Shown piece after piece: positions 38,297 through 46,186 of a DNA stretch of 64,000 bases (its first letter is position 1; every line of letters starts with the position of its first letter). A program made the translations under genes and the position numbers. The notes beneath the pieces are model-generated. The model was given only the letters and a program-made list of their open reading frames with translations. It ran no database searches and was not told the origin of the DNA. The stretch comes from Paremcibacter congregatus. Its GTDB lineage: Bacteria; Pseudomonadota; Alphaproteobacteria; Sphingomonadales; Emcibacteraceae. Location: positions 2,077,501-2,141,500 of the forward strand of contig NZ_CP041025.1 in the NCBI RefSeq assembly GCF_006385135.1, in the 5' to 3' direction.

Positions 38297-39043
38297 CTAT
38301 TGTCCCGCCCGGGCCCGGCCCTGATCCATCAAGCGCTTCATTTCCGCAATACTCCGGGGCAACCCGATAAAAATCGCCTCCCCGATCAGGAAATGACCAA
38401 TGTTGAATTCAGTAAAAGGCGTAATCGTGGAGATGTCCTCGATGGTATCATAATTCAACCCGTGTCCGGCATGCACTTCAAGCGCCAGACTTTCACAGAG
38501 CGCTGCACAGCGCCGCAATCGGTCAAGTTCCGCCGCCCGCGCCGCGCCAGTATGTTCAGCATAAAGACCGGTATGAAGTTCGACCTTATCGGCGCCAATT
38601 TTCTTCGATGCCATAATTTGTGCCTCATCCGGATCGATAAACAGGCTGACGCTAATATCAGCCGTCCGCAACTGCTCCACAAATGGGGCCAGATGGTCAT
38701 ACCCGCCAACCACATCCAGACCGCCTTCGGTCGTCAGTTCCTGACGCTTTTCCGGTACAATACAGGCCGAAGCCGGCTTATGTTTCACGGCTATCGCCAA
38801 CATTTCATCCGTTGCAGCCATTTCAAGATTAAGCGGGACTTCCAGTTTGGCCATCAGCATATCAATATCCCGATCGGAAATATGACGCCGGTCTTCACGC
38901 AAATGCGCCGTAATGCCGTCCGCCCCGGCCTCAACGGCAATCAATGCCGCCTTCACCGGATCTGGATGAATGCCCCCCCGGGCATTGCGGATGGTCGCCA
39001 CATGATCGATATTAACGCCTAACCGAATTTTATTCTGCGCCAT
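38297..39043 (-). CDS. pdxJ: Pyridoxine 5'-phosphate synthase
   Basis: Condenses 1-deoxyxylulose 5-phosphate with 3-amino-2-oxopropyl phosphate in vitamin B6 synthesis. The 248-aa product begins IRLGVNIDHVATIRNARGG and has the ADGITAHLREDRRHI, SLFIDPDE and HAGHGLNYDT segments of the TIM-barrel active site. It overlaps the DUF2062 gene by 14 bases and is followed at once by acpS, the classic pdxJ-acpS pair. Confidence 0.97.
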   Translation of the reverse strand: MAQNKIRLGVNIDHVATIRNARGGIHPDPVKAALIAVEAGADGITAHLREDRRHISDRDIDMLMAKLEVPLNLEMAATDEMLAIAVKHKPASACIVPEKRQELTTEGGLDVVGGYDHLAPFVEQLRTADISVSLFIDPDEAQIMASKKIGADKVELHTGLYAEHTGAARAAELDRLRRCAALCESLALEVHAGHGLNYDTIEDISTITPFTEFNIGHFLIGEAIFIGLPRSIAEMKRLMDQGRARAGQ

Positions 39044-39650
39044 CTTGATTACTTCCTTTTTTTATCTCCCGCCTCATCAGCGCGGCGGCGGACCGTTTGA
39101 GATACCGGTTATGTTTATATTCCCGGACAATTTTTTCTAAAACCCAGTAAAACACAATCCACACCATAGAGCCAATAATAAGCCCCCCGACAAACATCGG
39201 CAAAATGATACTCTGCAGGAAAGGCCCCAGGGTCATCATGGGTGCCGAGAGAATTTCCATCAGACTGTAATCATCCAAAGTCTGATAAATCTGCCCCAGC
39301 AAATCGTCAGTTGTCGGCATGCCGAGCAACCAGCAGCCAACATGATATATGGCGATCCAGATAAAGGGAAATGTCCAGGGGTTTCCAACGACAGTTCCCA
39401 TGGCGGAGGTTAAAATATTACCCCCGATAATCCAGGCCAGCAGCGCCGCCAGCAAAAAGTGAAGCCCAATGAAAGGCGTAAAGGATACCGCCGCCCCACA
39501 GGCAAACCCCGCGGCAATGGCGTAAGGTGTTCCCGGTATCCTCGCCAGCCGATGTCGCAAGTAACTAAAGACCCGTGACCAGCCGGCGGCTGGCCAGATA
39601 TATTCACGCCCGACGGCCAGAATATGTTTCTTCTTGCGACGCTTAAACAG
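39030..39650 (-). CDS. DUF2062 membrane protein, probably starting at CTG
   Basis: Inner-membrane protein of unknown function, 206 aa. The DUF2062 core has GTPYAIAAGFACGAAVSFTPF, GNPWTFPFIWIAIYHVG and a later hydrophobic segment, giving about three to four membrane helices. No ATG or GTG gives a full-length product. The frame reads back through KRRKKKHILAVGREYIWP, matching the usual family N-terminus MFKRRKK, to a CTG at 39650 preceded by AAGGAAGAG at good spacing. An internal TTG at 39560 would delete 30 conserved residues. It lies between pyrE and pdxJ and overlaps pdxJ by 14 bases. Confidence 0.85.
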   Translation of the reverse strand: MFKRRKKKHILAVGREYIWPAAGWSRVFSYLRHRLARIPGTPYAIAAGFACGAAVSFTPFIGLHFLLAALLAWIIGGNILTSAMGTVVGNPWTFPFIWIAIYHVGCWLLGMPTTDDLLGQIYQTLDDYSLMEILSAPMMTLGPFLQSIILPMFVGGLIIGSMVWIVFYWVLEKIVREYKHNRYLKRSAAALMRREIKKGSNQDGAE

Positions 39651-39684
39651 CTTTCTCTTCCTTACATAACCACATTCTGGCGCA

Positions 39685-40281
39685 TTATTTCAATCCACGG
39701 CTTCCCGGTTTAATCGCCGGTGTACTGGCCAGTTCCGGGGGCAAATTATCGGCGTCATATGCCGGAATTTCCAGGCCCGCCAACGATACCAGTGGCACGC
39801 CAACGTCCGCTGTCCCGTTGCTGCGATCAATCAGGCAACTTGCCGCCACGACGTCACCGCCATATTCTGTAATAACCTTGATGCACTCCCGGGAGGACAA
39901 GCCCGTCGTGACGATATCCTCCGCCATCAACACCTTGGCGCCTTTCGGGATTTCAAAACCCCGCCGCAGGGTCAATTCGCCCTCTACCCGTTCCGTGAAA
40001 ACAGCTTTCACACCCAGCTGCCGCCCCATTTCATAGCCGACAACCACACCGCCCATGGCAGGGGATACAACCATGTCTATTGTGACATCCAATGTTGTTT
40101 TAATTTTGTCCGCCAGAGCCCGACACAAGGTTCCGCCGACAACAGGGTCCATCATGACGCGGGCGCATTGTAAGTAACGGGCCGCGTGCAACCCTGAAGA
40201 CAGAACGAAGTGTCCCTCCAATAAAGCATCTGCATCTCTAAAATACTGGAGAACTTCTTCCCGATCCATCATGTTACTCAT
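39685..40281 (-). CDS. pyrE: Orotate phosphoribosyltransferase
   Basis: Joins orotate to PRPP, making orotidine 5'-phosphate for pyrimidines. The 198-aa product has the PRPP-binding motif VLMAEDIVTTGLSS, the FVLSSGLHAARY region and VVSPAMGGVVVGYEMGR. MSNMMDREE offers two near-equivalent starts. It lies 12 bases after the Rsh gene and 34 before the CTG start of the DUF2062 gene. Confidence 0.96.
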   Translation of the reverse strand: MSNMMDREEVLQYFRDADALLEGHFVLSSGLHAARYLQCARVMMDPVVGGTLCRALADKIKTTLDVTIDMVVSPAMGGVVVGYEMGRQLGVKAVFTERVEGELTLRRGFEIPKGAKVLMAEDIVTTGLSSRECIKVITEYGGDVVAASCLIDRSNGTADVGVPLVSLAGLEIPAYDADNLPPELASTPAIKPGSRGLK

Positions 40282-40293
40282 TCCTGTCTCATA

Positions 40294-42441
40294 TTATCTA
40301 AAGGACCGCTCGACCGAACTCACCCGGTCACTCACCCGCAGGGCGGCCACTATGCTGGTGAGATGTTTAACATCTCTTACTTCAATATCAAGACTAATCC
40401 GGAACAATTCAGTTGCTCTTTCAATAAACTTGATGTTGCTGATATTACCCTTTTCCTGTGCCACCACAGACAACACCGCCGCCAACGCACCGGGCACATG
40501 CTCGAGCAGAACCTCGATGCGACTGACGAAAACAGTATTTTCTTCCTCCACCGCCGTCCAGGACAGATCAAGCCAGGCTTCCGGCGCATCGCTGTAAGCA
40601 TCCAGAGCCTCGCAGTCTATGGTATGAACCATAATACCTTTTCCGGTCGCGACGATCCCAACGATGCGGTCGCCGAGAATAGGATGGCAACATTCCGACA
40701 TATGCACTGACAGACCAGGTGTTAACCCCCGAATAGGAATCGAGTTGTCGCCGCCTTTCAAATCTTTATAGGTATCCAGCATCTTGGTGGGCACCAGAGA
40801 ATGAGCGCTGTTGACCTTGATGCCCGGGAAAATTGTTTCCAGAACTTTACGGTCCGCCAGTTCACCCTTCCCCACCAATTCATAAATATCGGCTATGTTG
40901 TGCAATTTCAGTTTATCGGCGCAAATCTGTATCGCCTTGTCGTTAAAGTCACGTTCTTCAAGTTTAAAGGCCCGTTCCAGCAATTTTTTACCCAAGGCCT
41001 GATATTCATCTTTTTTCTTGTGGCTGATAAAACGCCGGATAGCCGCTTTGGCCTTCCCCGTCACCACAAAGCTTAACCAGTTCGGTGAAGGCTGCTGGGC
41101 TTTTGACCGTAAAATTTCTACCTGGTCGCCATTGACCAGACGAGTGCGCAACTGAACCGGATTGCCATTAACCTTGCCCCCGACACAGCTGTCGCCCACA
41201 TCCGTATGCACCGCATAAGCGAAGTCAACGACTGTTGATCCCTGCGGCAGATTGACCAGCTTACCTTTCGGTGTAAAACAAAAGACCTGATTCTGATACA
41301 TGGCGAGCTTGGTATGTTCGAGAAATTCATCAGGGCTTTCCGCATGCTCCATGATTTCCAGAAGATCTTTCAACCATTTATATTGCTCGCCCTCTTTATC
41401 AGAGGACTGCTGCTTATACTGCCAGTGGGCCGCCACGCCCTGTTCCGCCACGGCGTCCATTTTGGAAGACCGTATCTGAATTTCGATGCGTTTCTTCTGT
41501 GGTCCCAAAACCGCGGTATGAATCGACCGATAACCGTTCGGCTTCGGCATGGAAATATAATCCTTGATCAACCCCGGCAGGGCCTGCCACTTACGGTGCA
41601 CGACACCAAGTGCCCGGTAACAGGTTGCCGTATCATCAACGATAATCCGGAACGCGACAATATCCGCCTGATCATCCAGCGCCACATGGCGATAAGTCAT
41701 TTTGCGCCAGATGGAATAGAGCTGCTTTTCCCGGCCAAAGACCTCGGCCTCAATACCCGCCTCACTCAGCAGGCGTTCCAGTTCAGAAATGACCTTATCC
41801 TTGATGTCCGCCGTATTGGCGTGCAACTGGTCCATGCGCTTCGTAATGGATTCATAAGCCTCTGGGTAAACATGGGGAAAAGCCAGGCTTTCCAGTTCTT
41901 CCTTAATCGCCTGCATGCCAATCCGTTCGGCGAGCGGGGCATAAATATCCAGCGTCTCCCTCGAAATACGGGCTCTCTTTTCCGGCTTGCCGATATGATG
42001 CAAGGTCCGCATGTTGTGCAACCGGTCGGCCAGCTTGACCAGCAACACCCGGATATCATGGGACATGGCGAGCAGGAATTTACGAAAATTATCCGCCTGC
42101 TTGGCGCTTTCAGAGGAATAGGTCAACTTGGACAGTTTGGTCACGCCATCGACCATTTTTGCAACATTGGTGCCGAACAGTTCTTCGATCTGTTCATGGG
42201 TGGCAATGGTGTCCTCGATCGTATCATGCAGCAGCGCCGTGATGATCGTATCGCTGTCCATTTTCATACCCGTCAGGATACCTGCGACTTCCAAAGGATG
42301 GGAGAAATAGGGATCGCCGCTGGCCCGCATCTGCTTGCCATGCATTTTCATGGAGAAAACATAGGCCCTGTTGAGCAGATTTTCATCCGCATCTGGGGCA
42401 TATTCCCTCACCCGTTCCACCAATTCATATTGTCTGATCAA
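40294..42441 (-). CDS. spoT: Bifunctional (p)ppGpp synthetase/hydrolase (Rsh/SpoT)
   Basis: Makes and degrades the stringent-response alarmone. The 715-aa product runs HD hydrolase (with HPLEVAG and ALLHDTIEDT), synthetase (YISMPKPNGYRSIHTAV), TGS (CFTPKGKLVNLPQGSTVVDFAY) and C-terminal ACT domain. Both catalytic halves look intact, as expected for the sole long Rsh of Alphaproteobacteria. The frame begins at TTG (42441), because an in-frame stop lies just upstream and no ATG fits the conserved N-terminus MIRQYELVERV. A terminator at 42517-42555 separates it from rpoZ, so it needs its own promoter in the 75 bases between. Confidence 0.96.
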   Translation of the reverse strand: MIRQYELVERVREYAPDADENLLNRAYVFSMKMHGKQMRASGDPYFSHPLEVAGILTGMKMDSDTIITALLHDTIEDTIATHEQIEELFGTNVAKMVDGVTKLSKLTYSSESAKQADNFRKFLLAMSHDIRVLLVKLADRLHNMRTLHHIGKPEKRARISRETLDIYAPLAERIGMQAIKEELESLAFPHVYPEAYESITKRMDQLHANTADIKDKVISELERLLSEAGIEAEVFGREKQLYSIWRKMTYRHVALDDQADIVAFRIIVDDTATCYRALGVVHRKWQALPGLIKDYISMPKPNGYRSIHTAVLGPQKKRIEIQIRSSKMDAVAEQGVAAHWQYKQQSSDKEGEQYKWLKDLLEIMEHAESPDEFLEHTKLAMYQNQVFCFTPKGKLVNLPQGSTVVDFAYAVHTDVGDSCVGGKVNGNPVQLRTRLVNGDQVEILRSKAQQPSPNWLSFVVTGKAKAAIRRFISHKKKDEYQALGKKLLERAFKLEERDFNDKAIQICADKLKLHNIADIYELVGKGELADRKVLETIFPGIKVNSAHSLVPTKMLDTYKDLKGGDNSIPIRGLTPGLSVHMSECCHPILGDRIVGIVATGKGIMVHTIDCEALDAYSDAPEAWLDLSWTAVEEENTVFVSRIEVLLEHVPGALAAVLSVVAQEKGNISNIKFIERATELFRISLDIEVRDVKHLTSIVAALRVSDRVSSVERSFR

Positions 42442-42516
42442 GGTAACTCATCCGCTTTTGAACAGAAAACCAATTCGTTCCCTGTTTACTCCCTCATATA
42501 TAACCGGAAATGAATA

Positions 42517-42555
42517 AAAAAAAAGACCTACAATGGTCACATTGCAGGTCTTTTT
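42517..42555 (-). terminator. Rho-independent terminator of rpoZ
   Basis: AAAAAGACCT-CAATG pairs with CATTG-AGGTCTTTTT with one mismatch around GTCA, with long A and T flanks. It lies 26 bases after the rpoZ stop on the minus strand and could also act on plus-strand transcripts. Confidence 0.88.
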
Positions 42556-42580
42556 GTTTTTTTCGCGATGACCGGTCGGA

Positions 42581-42982
42581 TTATTCCGATTTATCACCTT
42601 CTGTAGACTGTGACGTCGCCGCGGCGAACATGGCTTCCGCTTTCATTTCAGCTGAAACCTTGGCCAGGCTCTCGGTCGTGACTTCTTGCTCGTTTTCTTC
42701 CAGTTTCTTACCGGCCAGAAGCAGAGAGATATCATCTTCTTCAGGTTCGTCGACTTCGACATTTTTTTGCAGGCCGTGAACTAGGGATTCACGCAGCGTC
42801 TCTGCTGACAATTCTTCTTCCGCAAGTTCCCGCAAGGCAACTACAGGGTTTTTGTCGTTATCCCGCTCCACCAAAGTTGGTGCACCGGAAGAAATCTGCC
42901 GCGCCCTCTGGGCCGCCAGAAGAACCAGTTCGAACCGGTTCGGGACTTTATCTACGCAATCTTCAACGGTAACGCGTGCCAT
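42581..42982 (-). CDS. rpoZ: RNA polymerase omega subunit
   Basis: Small subunit that helps assemble beta-prime and forms part of a ppGpp site in Proteobacteria. The 133-aa product begins [29 protein letters not shown], diagnostic for RpoZ, and has a long acidic C-terminal extension usual in Alphaproteobacteria. The frame is open to 43048 but the ATG at 42982 gives the canonical start. It lies next to the Rsh gene, as in many relatives. Confidence 0.96.
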   Translation of the reverse strand: MARVTVEDCVDKVPNRFELVLLAAQRARQISSGAPTLVERDNDKNPVVALRELAEEELSAETLRESLVHGLQKNVEVDEPEEDDISLLLAGKKLEENEQEVTTESLAKVSAEMKAEAMFAAATSQSTEGDKSE

Positions 42983-43086
42983 GCCGCTCATTCTCCAATA
43001 CAATAGCGTCCGCAAATGCAGACATAATTCCAAACCCGGCTTATACAACTCAAATGACCGGCTGTCAAAGACTTCAAGCGGTAATT

Positions 43087-43647
43087 TTATCGCTTTTCCG
43101 GATTTGGCACATCAAGTTTTCGAATAGCCCCGGGACTTCCCTGTGCTTCAATTGTTGCAATATAGCAATCCACGGTATCGCCGAAGACCGGATGCCGCCA
43201 CATCGGCGCAAGATCAGAAAGCGGTTTCAGGACAAATAATCTTTCATGCAGACGCGGATGAGGAATGATAATGTCATCTGGCAAAAGGGCTTCGGCTTTT
43301 TCACTCCAGACATCCTCCGACGGCAGGATTTTGTCATCATAGGCCAGAATATCCAGATCAATGATCCGCGCTTCCCAACGAATGCGCCGCGACCGCCCCA
43401 GGTTTTCCTCAATATCATGCAGAGTTTTCAACAGTGACCGGGGGGCAAGGTCTGTCGTTACTGCCGCGACCGCATTGACAAACCACGGCTGATCCGACTT
43501 TGGCACCGGCTCGGTTTCATAAAACGGCGACAGCTTCTCCACATGAATTCCCCTGTCAGCCATCTGCGCCAGGGCCGCCATAAGGACAGCCTGCGGACTG
43601 TCATAGACACCGCCAGTTAAATTACTGCCCAATCCTAGTAAAATCAT
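43087..43647 (-). CDS. folK: 2-amino-4-hydroxy-6-hydroxymethyldihydropteridine diphosphokinase
   Basis: Pyrophosphorylates the pterin precursor of folate. The 186-aa product starts [13 protein letters not shown] and contains [41 protein letters not shown] with the catalytic aspartates, and [17 protein letters not shown]. It lies 104 bases upstream of rpoZ on the same strand and is divergent from the NYN-domain gene. Confidence 0.96.
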   Translation of the reverse strand: MILLGLGSNLTGGVYDSPQAVLMAALAQMADRGIHVEKLSPFYETEPVPKSDQPWFVNAVAAVTTDLAPRSLLKTLHDIEENLGRSRRIRWEARIIDLDILAYDDKILPSEDVWSEKAEALLPDDIIIPHPRLHERLFVLKPLSDLAPMWRHPVFGDTVDCYIATIEAQGSPGAIRKLDVPNPEKR

Positions 43648-43813
43648 ATGTTTTTCTACCTAAACTGTGGTTTTTATCGTTATATGCTCAAAATTCCAAA
43701 GATAAAGCTGTTTTTGACGTCATTTTATTAAGCCTTTGAATAGATTGATGTTTTACCTAAACAATAATTATGCTATAATATTCTTATATTTAATTTATTT
43801 ATGGACAATTCTT

Positions 43814-44428
43814 ATGTATTTTCACCCCAATGAAAAGCTGGCTCTGTTTATTGATGGCTCCAATCTCTTTGCCACGGCAAAAGCCCTGAATTTTGACATT
43901 GACTATAAACGTCTGCGTAATTTCTTTGCTGAAAAAGGCATCCTTCTGCGGGCCAATTATTATACCGCCCTTCTTGAGGATCAGGAATATTCCCCCCTTC
44001 GCCCGTTAGTCGATTGGCTGGATTACAATGGCTACACCTTGGTCACCAAACCAACAAAAGAATTCACCGATGCCAAAGGCGAGCGCAAGATCAAGGGCAA
44101 TATGGATATGGAACTTGCCATTGACATGATGGGCATGGCCGAGCATGTCGACCATATGGTATTATTTTCAGGCGATGGTGATTTTCGCCGCCTGGTCGAA
44201 GCCGTACAGCGCCGGGGAGTCCGGGTTACTGTTGTCAGCAGCACCAAAACCAACCCGCCCATGATCGCAGACGAGTTGCGCCGCCAGGCTGATAACTTCA
44301 TTGAAATATCGACCATGCACGCCGATTTTGGCCGCTGCTCAACAACCCCTGACTTCCTCAAAGACAATGATGTGGATTCCACATTTCATGACGGTCATCA
44401 TGAACACGAACCGACCCAAGGAAAATAA
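43814..44428 (+). CDS. NYN domain (LabA/DUF88-type) putative ribonuclease
   Basis: PIN-like nuclease-fold protein of 204 aa. The NYN pattern of acidic residues is visible: LALFIDGSNLFATAK, KGNMDMELAIDMM and MVLFSGDGDFRRLVEAVQRRG, followed by VSSTKTNPPMIADELRRQADNFIEI. The C-terminus is His/Asp/Glu-rich. The ATG at 43814 gives the family start; an upstream in-frame ATG at 43736 would add an unrelated hydrophobic stretch. It is followed by the uracil-DNA glycosylase after 13 bases, a pairing also seen near smpB-dapA in other Alphaproteobacteria. Confidence 0.88.
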   Translation: MYFHPNEKLALFIDGSNLFATAKALNFDIDYKRLRNFFAEKGILLRANYYTALLEDQEYSPLRPLVDWLDYNGYTLVTKPTKEFTDAKGERKIKGNMDMELAIDMMGMAEHVDHMVLFSGDGDFRRLVEAVQRRGVRVTVVSSTKTNPPMIADELRRQADNFIEISTMHADFGRCSTTPDFLKDNDVDSTFHDGHHEHEPTQGK

Positions 44429-44441
44429 GAGGTAACATCTG

Positions 44442-45125
44442 ATGACACCAGCCCCCGTCAAGGCGTCTTTTTCGCCTGTCGACGTCCCGGAGAACTGCGC
44501 CCTATGTCCCCGTCTCGTCGCTTTTCGCCATCAGAATCAGGAAAAATATCCTACGTTTTTCAATAAACCCGTACCATCCTTTGGCGATCCTGACCCTGAA
44601 CTGTTGATTGTCGGCCTTGCACCAGGCTTGCAGGGCGCCAATAAAACCGGGCGGCCTTTTACCGGGGATGCATCAGGGGACCTGCTGTTCGCCACGCTGG
44701 AAAAATACGGGTATATGGAAGGCACGTTTCTATCCCGCGCAGATGATAACGTGAAACTGCATAATGCCCTGATCACCAATGCGGTCCGCTGTGTCCCGCC
44801 ACAAAATAAAACCACCGCCGCAGAGGAAGCCAACTGCCGCCCCTTCCTGATCAACCAGATCAGCCGCCCAGAAAAACTGAAAATCATTCTCGCCCTGGGT
44901 CTGGTCGCCCATAATTCGGTACTCAGCACTTTCGGCAAGACCCGCGCACCGTATAAATTCGCCCATGGCGCCCTGCATGATATGGGGGATTGCGTCAGCG
45001 GCACCCCCATTACCCTCATCGACAGCTATCACTGTTCACGGTATAATACCAACACAGGCCGCCTGACGGAACAGATGTTTGAGCAGGTATTTCAAACAAT
45101 TGGCGACTTGCTTGCGACGCGCTAG
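44442..45125 (+). CDS. Family 5 uracil-DNA glycosylase (UdgB type), Fe-S
   Basis: Base-excision repair glycosylase, 227 aa. CALCPRL supplies two of the iron-sulfur cysteines, with further cysteines at AVRCVPP and EANCRPF. Motif A reads GLAPGLQGANKTGRPFTGDASG; family 5 lacks the polar catalytic residue of family 1, as here. The second motif is SYHCSRYNTNTGRLT. It is 13 bases after the NYN gene in the same operon. Family 5 enzymes act on uracil, hypoxanthine and some oxidised bases; exact specificity is not visible. Confidence 0.9.
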   Translation: MTPAPVKASFSPVDVPENCALCPRLVAFRHQNQEKYPTFFNKPVPSFGDPDPELLIVGLAPGLQGANKTGRPFTGDASGDLLFATLEKYGYMEGTFLSRADDNVKLHNALITNAVRCVPPQNKTTAAEEANCRPFLINQISRPEKLKIILALGLVAHNSVLSTFGKTRAPYKFAHGALHDMGDCVSGTPITLIDSYHCSRYNTNTGRLTEQMFEQVFQTIGDLLATR

Positions 45126-45198
45126 CTAAAAAGTAACGGGACTTACGCCGCTTGCTTGTGATAATATCCAACGAAACCTAATTTGGAGGAACTTTTCT

Positions 45199-46116
45199 AT
45201 GCTACGCAAACTTACTCTGACCGCTCTTGCGGTAGCTGCCATAACTGGCATCACCCCATCCGCCGCACTGGCCCAGGACAATCAATATGACACAGTCAAT
45301 ATCACTACCACAAAGGTCGGTGATGGAGTCTATATGCTGCAAGGTGCGGGCGGAAATATTGGCGTTTCAGCAGGTGAAGACGGCGTCTTTATGATCGACG
45401 ATCAATACAGTCCCCTGACCCCTAAAATCCTGGCGGCCATTTCTGCCATTTCCAAAAAACCGGTCAAATTCATGATTAATACCCATTGGCATTATGATCA
45501 TACAGGCGGGAATGAAAATCTTGGCAAGCAAGGGGTTGTAATCGTCGCCCATGACAATGTGTACAAGCGTATGAGTACTGATCAGATGATGGAAGCTTTC
45601 AACAAGGAAATTCCAGCCTCCCCAAAAGCCGCCCTGCCCGTGGTGTCATTTAATGACGAGGTAACCTTTCACCTGAACGATCTGCATATCAAGGCCCGCC
45701 ATTTTAGTCACGCCCATACCGACGGCGACAGCGTGATACTATTTCAGGACCGCAACATCATTCATATGGGCGACCTGTTCTTTAACGGCATGTATCCTTT
45801 TGTCGATCGCAGTTCCGGGGGATCTCTGGCTGGCGTCATTGCCGCGGTGGGAAAAATTATCGAACTCTGTGATGAAAATACAAAGATTATTCCCGGACAT
45901 GGCCCCCTGGCCACGACGCAGGATCTCAAAGATTATCATGCCATGATGCAGAAAGCGGTAAGCATTCTCACCCCTCTGGCTCAAAAAGGCCTTTCAACGG
46001 AAGAGGTCATTAAACTGAACCCCTTAAAGGAACTCAATGATAAATGGGGCGGCGGCTTTATGAAACCTGAAGTATTTATCACCATTAACTACCCCGGTAT
46101 TGCTGACGTTTCTTAG
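45199..46116 (+). CDS. Secreted MBL-fold metallo-hydrolase
   Basis: Metallo-beta-lactamase superfamily protein of 305 aa with a signal peptide ending SAALAQDN. Zinc motifs are HWHYDHTGG, HAHTDGD, IHMGDLFF and PGHGPL. The set matches periplasmic MBL hydrolases related to subclass B proteins and quinohemoprotein-linked hydrolases, and no close functional assignment is safe. AATTTGGAGGAAC is a strong ribosome-binding site. It is a single-gene unit sharing a bidirectional terminator with the convergent S9 peptidase gene. Confidence 0.88.
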   Translation: MLRKLTLTALAVAAITGITPSAALAQDNQYDTVNITTTKVGDGVYMLQGAGGNIGVSAGEDGVFMIDDQYSPLTPKILAAISAISKKPVKFMINTHWHYDHTGGNENLGKQGVVIVAHDNVYKRMSTDQMMEAFNKEIPASPKAALPVVSFNDEVTFHLNDLHIKARHFSHAHTDGDSVILFQDRNIIHMGDLFFNGMYPFVDRSSGGSLAGVIAAVGKIIELCDENTKIIPGHGPLATTQDLKDYHAMMQKAVSILTPLAQKGLSTEEVIKLNPLKELNDKWGGGFMKPEVFITINYPGIADVS

Positions 46117-46138
46117 AAAATCAGATCATACACCTGTT

Positions 46139-46166
46139 AAAAAGCCCTCTTGCGAGGGCTTCTTTT
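46139..46166. terminator. Terminator between MBL hydrolase and S9 peptidase genes
   Basis: AAAAAGCCCTC pairs with GAGGGCTTCTTTT around TTGC. It sits between two convergent stops, so it may serve both strands. Confidence 0.82.
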
Positions 46167-46186
46167 ATGAAAACAATGCTGCGGCG

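Noticed and set aside
41314-42513. Long plus-strand open frame of 399 codons opposite the Rsh gene
   Set aside because: It lies antisense to a conserved, complete Rsh protein and its translation shows no domain; it is a by-product of codon bias.
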